Origin: Desarmillaria ectypa
Taxonomy: Eukaryota; Basidiomycota; Agaricomycetes; Agaricales; Physalacriaceae
Length of the DNA stretch: 64,000 bases
Assembly (NCBI GenBank): GCA_030407005.1
Contig: JAUDYN010000001.1
Location: forward strand, 1,488,001-1,552,000
Direction of reading: 5' to 3'
A program made the translations under genes and the position numbers. Shown piece after piece: positions 23,972-35,177 of this stretch (the first letter of the stretch is position 1; each line of letters begins with the position of its first letter). Below the pieces are notes generated by a model that made no database searches, had not been told where the DNA came from, and saw nothing but the letters and a program-made list of their open reading frames with translations.

Positions 23972-24705
23972 ATGGGTGGAGCAGGTAAGCATATCTCCTT
24001 ACCGGTCCTGGGGGCGTCACTCCTAGGCCTGTACCTGGGACTGGCACTGACCGTTTCTCTTCACACTCTTTCTCTGCCCTTTTTCGATATCGTTGATACT
24101 CGTTGTACCGTCAAAATCCACGTTTCCTGCGGTGTCCGGGTACGCAGGCTGGTTATTCCTTTTCGCAGTCCTCATGGCTGCCGGACTGTTGTTTTGCATG
24201 GTGTTTTTCGTGAGTTATTTACGCAGCCGTGCCATGACCAAGAGCCTATCTATCTTACTGACACTATCGCCCTCTAAGATCATCATGTTCTCGGACCTGG
24301 AATGCGACTACATAAATCCTATAGACCTCTGCAACAAGCTTAATCAAGTATATTGTACGATCTATAATCACAAACCTCATCTCATCACCCCAACAGTTTG
24401 TCCTTCCTGAAAACATCGCTCATGCATTTTTGACTCTGCTTTTCCTGCTCTCTGGACAATGGACCGCGTTCCTCTTGAACTTGCCGCTGGTGGTCTTCAA
24501 TGCAAACAAGTTCGTTGTCCTCTCTTCTTCTATCTATCTCTTCTTACCGTCGTGTCTCAGGATACGAAACAAAAACCACATGTACGATGCCACAGAGATA
24601 TTCAGGTCCCTTTCAGGGCACAAAAAAGAGAGCTTCATCAAGCTTGGGTTCTATCTGTTATCCTTCTTCTACTACCTTTACCGGTTCGTCCGTTCGCTCG
24701 TGTGA
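23972..24705 (+). CDS. Erv14/cornichon family ER-export cargo receptor
   Basis: Membrane protein of COPII vesicles that selects transmembrane cargo for ER exit. Five exons (23972-23984, 24148-24209, 24279-24347, 24397-24509, 24561-24705) give 402 nt, 133 aa, the normal family length. The sequence follows the family almost throughout: AGWLFLFAVLMAAGLLFCMV (first membrane segment), IIMFSDLECDYINPIDLCNK, FVLPENIAHAFLTLLFLLSG, QWTAFLLNLPLVVFNANK, NKNHMYDATEIFRSLSGHKK and LGFYLLSFFYYLYRFVRSLV at the C-terminus. The first coding exon is just 13 nt (Met-Gly-Gly-Ala plus one base) and is followed by a 163-nt intron, the longest in this part of the window. No defect seen. Confidence 0.96.
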
Positions 24706-25572
24706 TGACAACCGCTGAGGGTCGTTTTCAGAATGATCGTAGCACTCATCGCAGAGAGTGAATGAGACAAGGCAAATGGAGATGTGAATGGGTGTAAAAC
24801 TGCCATCTACGAAATCACTTATAATCAATGGAATTTTCACGTACATACTCGATGAAAGTTGGTGGATACGCTGTCTATGATCTTTTCTTTTTCAACTTCT
24901 AGATTAAATTTCCTTTCCTTTTTCCCTGAGCGCAAAGGTCTTTGAAGAAAAGATAGGCATTTCAAATTATGATATGTATGTGAGTATGGAATGTACGGAA
25001 CCACCGACCCATCCCCTCTCCCGTTGAAGAGAAAGAGACGATATTGGGTGCTAAGACGTCCGATCGCTCAGAACACGGCCTGACACTCGAACGACCACCT
25101 GATAAAACCATGTGAATGGAGTGAGCAGTCATGAGCAACATTGGGAAACAAGATGGCCGTGTCGCCGCACGAAGAAGAAAAATTCTCAGGGTTGACTTCT
25201 TATAAATCTCAAACTTGAGGGCAGGACCCGGCAGATCGGACCGTCCATATGGGCGCCGTACGTGCATCCGAAACCGAATCTAATATTAACCTATGTACAG
25301 AGACGCGGCGGCGCTTGCGGTCTGCACCGGCAGCTACAGTAGGCACATGGATGAATGTTCGGTACTTTCATCGTGCTCTTTTCTCGTATTGGTTACCCGT
25401 TTTCTTGTTCAAAACAGACTTCGATGCCAACCTTATATTCTTCGCGGGTAAAAATGATTCTAGTCTTAAATGTATCCTGAAAAAGTGTGTGTACTACAGC
25501 GGAAATGGCGTAAATTACATATACCCCCGTAGGAAAATATATCTGGGGTATTAAATATTAGTTCTAAGGCAT
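24706..25572. other. Intergenic between convergent genes
   Basis: Holds the 3' ends of the Erv14 gene (+) and the 7-TM gene (-). Open frames at 24962-25267 (minus) and 25249-25554 (plus) show no motif and no splice support. Confidence 0.5.
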
Positions 25573-27446
25573 CTAAACTGGTGAGACTTTGATGATTTCT
25601 CCGCTGGAGTTGACGGATTCGGCTTCTTGCAACGTCTGGCTCTTGTGGTCCCGTCTATCAAGCTCTGTACAACGCTATGAGAACACGCCTATCAGAAAAC
25701 ACGCGGGTCCATACCATATTCATCCGGCCCTTCAGCATGGGTGAATACTTGAGTCTGAATTTGTACGGCCCTGAAAAATAGTCAGTACGTGATTTTGTGC
25801 AGGGAAGAAAAGCTCTAAATACGTACACTCCGCCATGATTCGTCGTTTTGTTTCCACTGAGACTGTCGGATGTAATGCCACCCTTTTCTTCGTTATACAC
25901 GTTGATACCGGTCGATCGAGCGACCTTAATCAAGAGACCTGGATGGAAATACTTTTAAGAATCGTTCTCGGACACATTAAGCGAAGAAACATACGAGACA
26001 TAGTCATCTCAATCTGGAGCTTTACGATATATACCACAGGGTGGAACTAAATGCTTGTTAGCGAGGGGTATAGAGAGACCCCGAAGCACTCACTTGACAG
26101 TATACAAATGGGTTTCTAAGGAATGTCACTCCTAAAAGGAGGGCATCCATACCGATGGAAACGATGATGATGTACTCATTGAATCTGATGTCTAGGGTGA
26201 GTTTCGTCCCTCGTATGAAGAAGGCTGAGACGACGTACCGCATGACCTTGTCATACTTTTTCAGGCCATGTTGGACCAATCGCGTTTTTACCATCCGGAT
26301 AAACAGGATGTTGAGAGACAAATCCAAAACTAAGCGACGCCGATGAGTCGAAAAATCGACGAAACCAAGACGTAAAGGACATACGCAGATAGATAGTCTT
26401 CTCAACACGGTCCCACCAATGATTGAGCTGAATATATCCATCAGCACAACCGTAGCTATATTTCACGCGGAACGTACCCAGATGTATCTCTCGCTGATTT
26501 GTAGCTGAGCGGGGATCCCTGAGCATGAATGAGCCGTAGTTCTATAAGAAAATCGACATACTCACATATGCAGCCGGTAGCGATGGAGACGCAGCCGACG
26601 AGTCCTGCAACCATTCCTTTGAGCAACAGCTGAAAATAAATTTAATTAGAATCACATCAAGGATTCCAACGTTTAGCACCCACTCTTTGCCTTGGCTCGG
26701 AATATAAAATACAGAGCCGGTTGACAATAATCAACATGAGGCATTGGACCTGAGTAAGGGTTAGCTTGAATACTGTAAAGCCAGGGTAAAAAGTCGGTAG
26801 CTTACTTGGCATATCCAGCAAATGATGACCATTAGGAATACGCCAATACCAGGAGGGAAGTGCTTCGAGCTGAAATGCAAATGAGCAGCAGAAGATGGGC
26901 GGTCATACGAAAACGTACAGGTAGCCCCATGAAGTGACCTGAATTGGACTTTGATTTCAGCAAATTCCAAGAGTTATCGTTTGATCGGATACGCACGGCA
27001 AAACCCAAATCGCTGAATGGTAATGATGATGAGTTGACTTCACAGGTGTACATTTAAGTAAAAAAGTACTCACGCAGAAATTTCTAGCCAGATCATGAAA
27101 ATATACGCGGAAAACTGTGTGGGGGTGAATATGAGGCTGAAGGCAACGAATATAGTCGTACCCTTCTGGCTCGCCTCGTCTCCCGTATTGCGCTCCATGT
27201 CACGTTGATAGCAAAGCCAAACTTTTCCAACGAAATCTGTCAACAGAGGTGTTTATAGAGATCCTTGCGATAGACATACGAAAAAGCCAAAGACGACGGA
27301 GCCAAGGATGATGTCACCTCTGGTGACTTCCAGTTCTCTGAACCTGTAAAAAGCACAGAGGACTGTGAGCAAGTGAATGTGCGAAGATAGATGTTTTTTT
27401 TTTCTGCTCACGGGTGCTCGGTCTTGAAGCCAACGTCAATCGCCAT
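25573..27446 (-). CDS. Fungal 7-TM integral membrane protein of unknown function
   Basis: Multi-exon gene (about 14 exons, first ATG at 27446-27444, stop at 25575-25573). Splicing chosen for phase gives a polytopic protein of about 330-350 aa with seven or so hydrophobic segments: DIILGSVVFGFF, FSAYIFMIWLEIS, GIGVFLMVIICWICQ, CLMLIIVNRLCILYSE, LLLKGMVAGLVGCVSIAT, LVLDLSLNILFIRMV and EYIIIVSIGMDALLLGV. Between them stand family-like polar motifs (NHWWDRVEKTIYL, LRNPFVYCQFHPVVYIVKLQ, IEMTMSRLLIKVA). A soluble C-terminal tail follows (residues after KVARSTGIN). This resembles the broad group of fungal integral membrane proteins sometimes listed as GPCR-like; ligand and role are unknown. Exon 5 (27012-26997) is 16 nt. 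At exon 3 an alternative frame is open but does not fit the splice phase. Confidence 0.75.
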
Positions 27447-28018
27447 GAGAGAAAATGGGTAAAGGAGTGACTGTCCCAAGTAAAAAGACGTGGCGGGGAG
27501 CAAAATTTGAACTTCTAGGCTTATAAACTGAATGAATACCACCCCTTTAGACTCTCAAATGGAATGTCGGGGAATGTGGTGGTTGCGTCCGGTCCCGCAG
27601 TTACAGGAGTCCAATTCAATAGGTGTATGTTTTTGTCGATCATCCCATGCTTTGTGATCAGGTAACGTGATACCGTTCTGGAGGGCCGCAACGGAAGAGA
27701 AAAGATACAGGGTTTCGAACAGGAGATGTGGAGAAGAGGCGAAAAAAATGTGGAATTTGAAAAGTGATCGTGGCCCCTCTATTTAGCGCCGGACCTGACG
27801 GGTATGGGGTTTCGGAATGATCCCGTGGAGAGTTTCCGACTAACCGGAGAGATATTACCCCAGATCTGGGAGAGTGCCTTGTGGAGTGTAGAGGCCAGTC
27901 GACCATATGGCAACATCGATATCGATACCTACCGTATTAGTCCTCGTTGGTAAACGTCCTTGCTTGCAGACTAAGCTGCTAGAGATGAGCGTAAGATACC
28001 AGTTAACAGCAAACTAAC
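27447..28018. promoter_or_regulatory. Divergent promoter region (7-TM gene / GlcNAc kinase-like gene)
   Basis: About 570 bp between divergent gene starts. An open minus-strand frame at 27658-27906 has no support. No specific binding site is claimed. Confidence 0.45.
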
Positions 28019-29089
28019 ATGTCCTTGTATCTCTGCTGTGATTGCGGTGGCTCCAAGACATCTGCAGTAATATGCGACCCTTCTGAAAAGATCGTGGGGC
28101 GCGCGCTCGGAGGTCCATCGAATTTTGCCTACCATTCTCTGGAAGCAGTCATCACTGCTATTCGTACAACCGTAACTGACGCACTCAAGGAATGCATAGC
28201 AGACCCTTCTGTGGAGCCAGTCTCCTTACCGCCCAATTCGCCCAGTCCCTTCGCAGCGGCATGGTTTGGAATATCGGGGATAGACTCGCCGGCTGCCATC
28301 GATACCATCTCTCCTGCCCTTTCGACTCTGCTGGGTATCCCGAGGGGCCCTAGGCTCATGGTAGCCAATGACACCTATCTCCTTGCAGCACCTATTCGTA
28401 TGCATTCTGATGTGTCGTACGCCGTTACAGTTATCGGTGGGACTGGGTCGAATGTGGTGTCGTTTCGAGAGACAGCTGGGGGACAATTAGAGGAGCTGGG
28501 CAGGATTGGTGGATGGGGATGGATATTAGGTGATGAAGGTGGTGGCTTTCATGTTGGAAGGGAGACAGTGCGCCGGCTCTTGTTTGAGCACGACAGTGCC
28601 TCTGTTCTGAGTACGCCGGCCAGGGAGAGCATCCTCAAACAGCGAGTACTGGAGTTGTTCGGCGTCAAGGACATTCTGGACCTCTTGACAGAGGTTCACG
28701 TACCTCCTGTGCCATATACAGAGGATGCAGCTCATCGTATCATGCCCCGAGAGAAGCGACTGTCATCCCTTGCGCCCCTCGTATTCAAGTCTGCATTCGA
28801 GGATCACGATGCCCTTGCCGTCGACGTTCTTCAGACCTGTTCAAGCATTCTTGCATCCCAGATTGCTGTCCTGCTGGGCGAGAAAAGTGAGGCTGCGCCG
28901 CGCCTCGTCAGAGCGCAGGAAGCCGTCATCTGCTTTGGAGGGTCGCTTGTAGGCGTGGAGGCATACAGGGACATGGTATTAAGCCATCTTTCTGCGCAAG
29001 GGCATACATTTGCTCATGTGGAATTCGTCGACGATGCCGCCGCTACTGGCGCCCTTGGTTTAGTCAAGGGCCTGACATTATTTATTTAA
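28019..29089 (+). CDS. BadF/BadG/BcrA/BcrD ATPase family, N-acetylglucosamine kinase-like
   Basis: Intronless, 356 aa. The hexokinase/actin-fold signature is clear: phosphate-1 loop DCGGSKTSAV at residues 8-17, WFGISGIDSP, the Asn-Asp pair in MVANDTYLLAAP, the adenosine loop VIGGTGSNVVSF, the GRIGGWGWILGDEGGGFHVG block that is characteristic of GlcNAc kinases, and near the end AVICFGGSLVGVEAYRDMVL followed by DDAAATGALGLVKG. The expected reaction is ATP-dependent phosphorylation of GlcNAc to GlcNAc-6-phosphate, used to recycle chitin-derived sugar; substrate is inferred from family. Start at 28019 is the only ATG before the phosphate loop. The next gene starts only 52 bp after the stop on the same strand. 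Confidence 0.9.
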   Translation: MSLYLCCDCGGSKTSAVICDPSEKIVGRALGGPSNFAYHSLEAVITAIRTTVTDALKECIADPSVEPVSLPPNSPSPFAAAWFGISGIDSPAAIDTISPALSTLLGIPRGPRLMVANDTYLLAAPIRMHSDVSYAVTVIGGTGSNVVSFRETAGGQLEELGRIGGWGWILGDEGGGFHVGRETVRRLLFEHDSASVLSTPARESILKQRVLELFGVKDILDLLTEVHVPPVPYTEDAAHRIMPREKRLSSLAPLVFKSAFEDHDALAVDVLQTCSSILASQIAVLLGEKSEAAPRLVRAQEAVICFGGSLVGVEAYRDMVLSHLSAQGHTFAHVEFVDDAAATGALGLVKGLTLFI

Positions 29090-29141
29090 TTTGTTTGGCT
29101 CAATATATATGTTGGCCAGCGACCACCATCTGTGCTTCAGG

Positions 29142-30769
29142 ATGTCCTTCAAAAACGCGTTTTATCGACTCTTTGAGCTCTTACAGATAGTTTTATTTTT
29201 CTATACCGTGGCCGCCGTTTTCTACACGACGGTATACTTCATAATCGACCCTCTTCAAAGTCGCATTTCATCGGCCGTCTTTTGGACCTTTCTTGACCGC
29301 ACGGAAGAGACGGTTACCGTAAAACCACGATTCAAAAACTGGACTCTGTTCTTAGAATCACCGGACAAGGCGTCTCTCTCGTGGAAAGCTTCTACCGCAA
29401 TTTCGGACCATCCGGATCAACCAGACATCGCCTATGCAATGGATGAAGACTTTTTCCTCTCGAAAGCTTTCTCCAGCTCTCTTCACCCTAGCAAAATTGT
29501 TCCCTTCTTCTATCGAGCTTCGGGTCATTTCGACCGAGAGGACATTACGATTACGACGATTATCACGAGTAATAGGTTCCACGTCTTTGCGCGCCTGGTC
29601 GAGAGATACCGAGGTATGATATTGTCGCCTCCGATATCATTTCTGCTACCATCTCTTGTAGGACCTATCTCAGTAACCATACACGTCAATAATGACACGA
29701 CTCACATTCTCGATCTTTTGGATTCCCTTGAAACGCTCTACACATCGTCACCACAAATGTCGCGTTTCGTCGACGTACACTTGGTCGTCGACTTCTTTGA
29801 CCGCCAGTTCAACATGTGGAGAAATATCGCCCGCTTCTTTGCTCGCACGGACTTCGTTATGATGCTCGACATCGATTTTTATCTCTGCACAGACTTTCGT
29901 GCTGCCATCAGAAACAGCAAACCCATCATGGCAAAACTGAGAGAAGGACGCGCAGCACTGGTGATCCCTGCATTCGAATACACTACACACGAGGAAGGCA
30001 CGGATCATTCGACTTTTCCGAAAACGAAAGAGGTCGGTTAACGATTTAGCATGTTCGGTTTCACGATTCTATTTCCAACCCGCAGACACTCAAAACCCTT
30101 GTCGAAACTAAACAGATTGACATGTTCCACGCGTCCTGGGCACCGGGACATAATAGCACTGACTACGGAAGATTTTACGCCGCTTCCCCTGGAGAAGTAT
30201 ACCAGGTGACGCAGTATCAATCCGCATATGAGCCTTACGTGATATTCAGAGCTGACGGTCCTCCTTGGTTCTCTCATTTATACCCCGAGTAACATGAAGT
30301 TCTGATTTGAAGTTGTTTACACAGGTGCGACGAGCGTTTCGTCGGATATGGTGGTAACAAGGCTGCCTGCTTGTACGAGATGTATCTCTCTGGAATATCC
30401 TTTTACGTCCTGGCAGATCATTTCATAATCCACCAAAACCATGCGTATGAAGAGGCTATCCGCAAGAATGAGGTCCGCCATCGATAATCTCCTTGACGCA
30501 AATATCTTACTTTTGCTGGATAGCGCAGGTTCAATAGAAAGATATATAGCGACTTCAAGGAGGAAACGTGCTTGAAGTAGGTCAGGCGTCTCCTTTCTGC
30601 CGGCCTTACCGACATTCTGTTCAGGTATTTTGTCGCATATCATGAAAATGGATTACTGAACACTACGTGGGGATACAATGTGCAGCAGGCATGTAAAAAC
30701 GTCAGAGGCGTATCAAAACTTTTTTCACAAGTGCGTGTCCACGTTTCAGCCACGGGCCATTTGACCTGA
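29142..30769 (+). CDS. GT49-type (LARGE/B4GAT1-like) glycosyltransferase
   Basis: Type II membrane glycosyltransferase, probably Golgi. Five exons (29142-30032, 30086-30267, 30325-30472, 30524-30576, 30625-30769) give 1419 nt, 472 aa. A signal anchor lies at residues about 8-37 (LLQIVLFFYTVAAVFYTTVY). The catalytic part shows ITTIITSNRFHVFARLVERY, GPISVTIHVNND, the metal-binding DxD in MLDIDFYLCTDFR (DID at 29868-29876), HASWAPGHNSTDYGRF, YEPYVIFRADGPPWCDERFV, GYGGNKAACLYEMYLSG and the GT49 ending GLLNTTWGYNVQQACKNVRG. Start 29142 (MSFKNAF) is preferred; the in-frame 29091 start would nearly abut the previous stop. In animals LARGE/B4GAT1 use GlcA and Xyl; donor and acceptor here are unknown. 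Confidence 0.87.
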
Positions 30770-31433
30770 TAATCATATAGATCATTTCGTTGTAGATTGT
30801 TTGACATACGTACAGGTTGCTATTACTCGCGAAGCTGTATTCTCGTCAGAAAACACGGACATATGGCCTCCTAACCACTGGCTCAGATCCTATCTGAAAA
30901 TATATGTCCTCCGTCTTTTTCACATCAAGGGCACCCTTTCAGCCCGCTTGTCCGCTTCCGATTATTCTCTTACGTAGCGACATCTCACATTGGTAATGCC
31001 GGCTTAGAATCGGGAGAGCCTCACGGACGCCGAACATGCTCATATGCGGCGCGTGCACTCGTAGCATGTGTCCCATCTAGATCATTGACGGCCTTCAATA
31101 GGGCATATTTCTTGGGCGCAATCGGAGAATTATTCAGTGACATCGTAAGTTCGTCTTTGAAGCAGATCTTTCTGATGACTCAAACGACCTTACAGTAACT
31201 AGATCCTCCTAATCGTCAGCCTGATCGTGCTACTTCAACAAGCTTTCACCTGCTGGAAAATACAAGATTGTCGTGCGTATCTACCGACGTAGTTCACACG
31301 CTGGCGGACAAAAGACTCGTTGATACTCTTCCTTCTTCCTGCGACCAAGAAATGGATCGCATCAGCACAACTATGATATGGTCGACGTTCCAAGCGAAAG
31401 TATAGATGTTGGATTTCTAACTCTACTTAAGTA
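30770..31433. other. Intergenic, no gene supported
   Basis: Contains GT49 3' flank and stop-rich frames; short stretches (around 31090-31200) read like degraded coding DNA but no family was recognised. Confidence 0.4.
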
Positions 31434-32047
31434 ATGCCCCATGGGAACCCCCTTTACAATACGCGCTCAGTTGTGAACAATGTGAAAGCAACGGTAGCTC
31501 CATATTTAATCATCACTACGATGCAACAGTGCTCCGCCGCAGAACGTTCACAACCTCAAGTGGAAACCCACTTAGGATCACAGCTTTCTCGCGACCTCAC
31601 GGGAGCACTCTCACCATCATAGAACTAGATGCATTAAATTTCCCCCTGCGGACGTCGTGCAGGCCTTCTCTATATATCATCCGTCATAGTCGACCCAGGG
31701 TAGCCAATATTCCGGAGTACTGCGAATGCTTCGATGTCGAGACGCTGAAGCCAGTCGACGTTCTAAACGTCAGTATACTTCTGAACAAGAATACCGAGGG
31801 CATTGTTGGGGAAAACTGGATAAGAGCTGTGAAATCATTCGTTAACACGGCACGATGGAAGGACATCGATGAAGGTGCGATGCTATGATTCGTGCTCTGG
31901 AAGATGGACATGAATGTGATGCGTGAGTACCATAGGATCTAGGGAACTCCCTTGCTCATGATGCTTTCCAACTTGGATCTGTGGGAATCGATGTCTTCCT
32001 GAACAAACCAAAGGTTAATCCCCAGCTGCTTAAACCTCTCACATAAC
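31434..32047 (+). pseudogene. D-2-hydroxyacid dehydrogenase fragment (decayed tandem copy)
   Basis: Partial, frame-broken relative of the gene at 32512-33770. Matching pieces in the same order are VAPYLIITTMQQCSAAERS (intact copy TALYLIIAAMRQFSCAERS), PEYCECFDVETLKPVDVLNV (PEYCEYFEDVEEMLKRADVL), NTEGIVGENWIRAVKSFVNT with ARWKDIDEG (GLVGEKWIRTMKRG... IDEG), and near 31970-32040 GSVGIDVFLNKPKVNPQLLK (ASVGLDVLPNEPHINPRLLE). The N-terminal catalytic half and the glycine-rich NAD loop are missing or unrecognisable. It is best read as a tandem duplicate that lost function. Confidence 0.85.
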
Positions 32048-32511
32048 CCTTCTGCTTCACCTGGCGCCGAGACTTGTAACACTCATTGCCGTATGGAAAT
32101 TAGTGACAAACTTCCAGGATTTCATAGCCGAAGGGGTAACTGAGGATTTAGTGCCAGATACGAGTGAGTACTACTGGAATGGTTATGGACGCGCAACAAG
32201 TAGGTCGCTGGAATCTAGTGGTTTGTCATGCTATTCATGCAGGCCTTCCAAAAATTCCCCACAAGGTACTGTCTCATAGAATCCGATAGGAGTATGTCTG
32301 CCATGCTCCTTTTCTTATGTTGCAGACCCTTCACTTGAGGCTTTCAGAGTCTTCGCCGCGGGGAGGTGAGCCGGCCCGAGTGCTCGGAATACAATTGGAA
32401 ATATTTTGGGAATGTTTATGAGCTTATTATCAGCAAGTTACTTATATCAGCGTGACTCCGCCATAATACCCCGCACTCGACACTGACATAGGTTTTGGTC
32501 TAGACGCTGCT
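32048..32511. other. Spacer between tandem dehydrogenase copies
   Basis: No gene supported; presumably promoter of the intact copy, with possible degraded downstream sequence of the pseudogene. Confidence 0.4.
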
Positions 32512-33770
32512 ATGGCACCCAAAGTTCTCCTTAGCGGCGAGTTTCCCTATCCTTCAGCCAAGGGATCGTTAATAATTGACCCGTAAAAGTAGAGATTAAA
32601 TGGGCCCACGAGGAAGTAAAGGAACTATTCGATGGTGTTGCTGACGTTATGGTCAGATTCCCAACTGTTAAATCCGAAAATATAATTCGTGACCCTTGCA
32701 AAGCCAATAGATAAAGACATGGATAGACCCAGTTTCTTCAAGGAACTCTCTCTAGGCGGGAAATACAGCGAAATTGTTGCCATCTTCAGATCTTATAAGG
32801 CATCCTTTGGGCCTTATGACAAGGAACTCATTGATCATTTACCTCCGAGTCTCAAATGGATAGCGTCGAATGGCGCAGGCTATGATATGATGGACATCGA
32901 GGCTCTCAAGGCCAAGGGTATCTATCATCTGAACACTGATCGTGCTATTCCTAAAATGATTGTTCTCAGGTATCTACCTCTCCAACACGCCATCTGAAGT
33001 GGACGATGCCACAGCTACGACAGCTCTGTACCTGATTATTGCTGCAATGCGGCAATTCTCCTGTGCAGAACGTTCTTTGCGTAATTTGAAGTGGAAGCCT
33101 GCTGGAATCTCTGTCGGGTCGCATGACCTCACAGGAAAGACGCTGGCAATCCTGGGACTTGGTGGTATCGGGTTACGCATTGCTGAGCTTGTGCATGCTT
33201 TCCCCATGCGCATCATATATCACAATCGACAGAAAGCGGAGGGTGCCCCGGAGTACTGCGAATACTTTGAGGATGTCGAAGAGATGCTCAAGCGGGCTGA
33301 TGTTTTGAGCACTAGTGTCCCTCTCAATGCCAACACTACAGGCCTCGTAGGAGAGAAATGGATTAGAACGATGAAGAGGGGCTCGATTATCGTCAATACG
33401 GCCCGGGGAAAAGTCATTGACGAAGGTACGATATCTGTAGGCCACAAAACGAAATCGTGACGCTGAAGACATATCTCAGATGCTTTGATTCGCGCTCTAG
33501 AGGATGGTCATGTACGTGTTTTTAACTACAATTCCCATACCCATTTCCTTATCGAATGCCCAGCTTGCTTCCGTCGGCCTCGACGTTTTACCCAACGAGC
33601 CCCACATCAATCCTCGCCTTCTCGAATTCCCAAATATCACGCTACTACCTCATATGGGCACGGAAACGGAAGATACGTTGCGGAAGATGGAAGCACGTGC
33701 TCTGACGAACATTAGAGATTATCTCGTATATGGAATGGGCAAAGATGTTGTCCCAGAGATGAGAACGTAG
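32512..33770 (+). CDS. D-isomer-specific 2-hydroxyacid dehydrogenase (glyoxylate/hydroxypyruvate reductase-like)
   Basis: NAD(P)H-dependent reduction of a 2-keto acid such as glyoxylate or hydroxypyruvate; exact substrate unknown. Six exons (32512-32536, 32593-32651, 32704-32917, 32970-33425, 33480-33511, 33564-33770) give 993 nt, 330 aa. Visible: SLKWIASNGAGYDMMDIEAL (catalytic-domain signature), GKTLAILGLGGIGLRIAELV (Rossmann GxGGxG), ADVLSTSVPLNANTTGLVGE, RGSIIVNTARGKVIDE with the catalytic Arg, GLDVLPNEPHINPRLLEFPN with the Glu, and LLPHMGTETEDTLRKMEA with the catalytic His. The first intron is unusual: no GT-AG option keeps phase, and the model uses a GC donor at 32537 (AGCG/GCGAGT). If that is wrong the first exon is broken. 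Its decayed twin lies upstream. Confidence 0.83.
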
Positions 33771-33959
33771 AAACTATAGATGCGAAGGCATTCAGTGAGC
33801 AACTAGAGCTATCTGGACGGAATTGCCTTTTTGATACACAAGGATGCCAAAGAAGTAGACGCCGAGATTTGCCTCATGGTCGCCTTGAGGCTGAGTACAA
33901 AACTTAAAAGAGCCCAGACGAGAAATCTTCGCTTTGAATCTTCTTCGTTCTTATCAATC

Positions 33960-34929
33960 ATGCAGTCGACACAACCTACCTCTATCAAGACTGCCGTCGA
34001 TGACTTGGCGGATACAACGAGGGCGACGTGTGTTCAATTAATTATCTATATTAGACGGAAAGTGCTCAATCTCCCTTTGCTCTCAGTGGTATATCATTGG
34101 GCAATTTCACCGCAGGATTGATCAAAGTCAATCAAGTATCGCCGAGTCAAGTACGTCGAACAAAATTATTGAACTCCTAATAATGACAATCCTTGTAGGA
34201 TGATATAATCAAGGAAATTGAAGAACTACGTGTGGCGGTGAAGGCAAACGGTGCACGGGAAAAGGAAGAAGTGGGTAAGGTGAAGAATAGGGTGCATGAA
34301 GGGCTCCAAAAAGAAATTTTGGACTCGCTAAGGTGCGGGTCCCTCAAAGGAATTGACCAACAAATTTCATCGTGCCCCAGGCCACACATAACCAGCGAGA
34401 TAAAGAGCGTAATCGAGAAGGAGACTAAAATTCAGGTCGACCGTCAGATTAACAACTATATTCCCATTCCTCTAGCCAAGCAGAAAGAAGAAACCAAGGA
34501 GAGATTGTTTGAAGTTCAAGTGTCCTTGGTAAATTCGTGAGTTATCTGTCATCTTGATGGTACAATACTGATACCGGGTAACAGGAAAGCGCGTATAGCC
34601 AATGCGGCGATTACATTGGAACATACGAATGACAAACTTGAGGTACTGCTAAAGAAAGACGGGGAACGCAGTAAAATCTATCCCGCAGATTTAACATCAT
34701 TGCTAGCCTATGATCGTAAGCGTCATCCGGTTAATCCTACGAGTGCTGACGCTTGCCTTGTAGCGAAAATGGTTCACGATTTGCTCCACGACTATGAGTT
34801 GGAGAGCGATACAGACCTCCGTGTTAATTTGAATCGATTCATTGACTATATCGGTGAGTGCTCTTCCTGTATGGTAGATTTTTTGTTTGAGTGTCTCCAG
34901 GTATACCGCAGGACTCGCGTTTTGCATAG
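33960..34929 (+). CDS. Hypothetical coiled-coil protein
   Basis: Not recognised. Six exons (33960-34027, 34087-34150, 34199-34536, 34585-34715, 34764-34853, 34901-34929) splice to 720 nt, 239 aa, ending IPQDSRFA. The middle is a long charged helix (IIKEIEELRVAVKANGAREK, then EEVGKVKNRVHEGLQKEILD) followed by PHITSEIKSVIEKETKIQVD, typical of a coiled coil. The second half has ERLFEVQVSLVNSKARIANA and KIYPADLTSLLAYD. Such short, soluble, basidiomycete-specific coiled-coil proteins are common and uncharacterised. All splice phases agree, so the gene looks intact. Confidence 0.72.
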
Positions 34930-35177
34930 CATGATGGTACACGCACTAGGATATGGTCATGGAATTAGCGATGTAAAAATTCTGTAATATTTAACATCAA
35001 TTTCACGGAGATACGAATACAATACACGTAGTCGGGTGGCGTTACTTTGGACTTGGGTTCAACCCAAAAATGGACACGATAGTGAATGACCTTTCTAATC
35101 AGCGATAAATCATCACTTGACTGAGGATCAACTCGAAGCTAAGGCCCGTAATATCTCCATCATTCTACATTGCCACC

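Noticed and set aside
27162..27236. Alternative frame in exon 3 of the 7-TM gene (reads through into the next exon)
   Set aside because: It is open and attractive, but the splice phase from exon 2 does not lead into it, while the chosen frame fits both sides.
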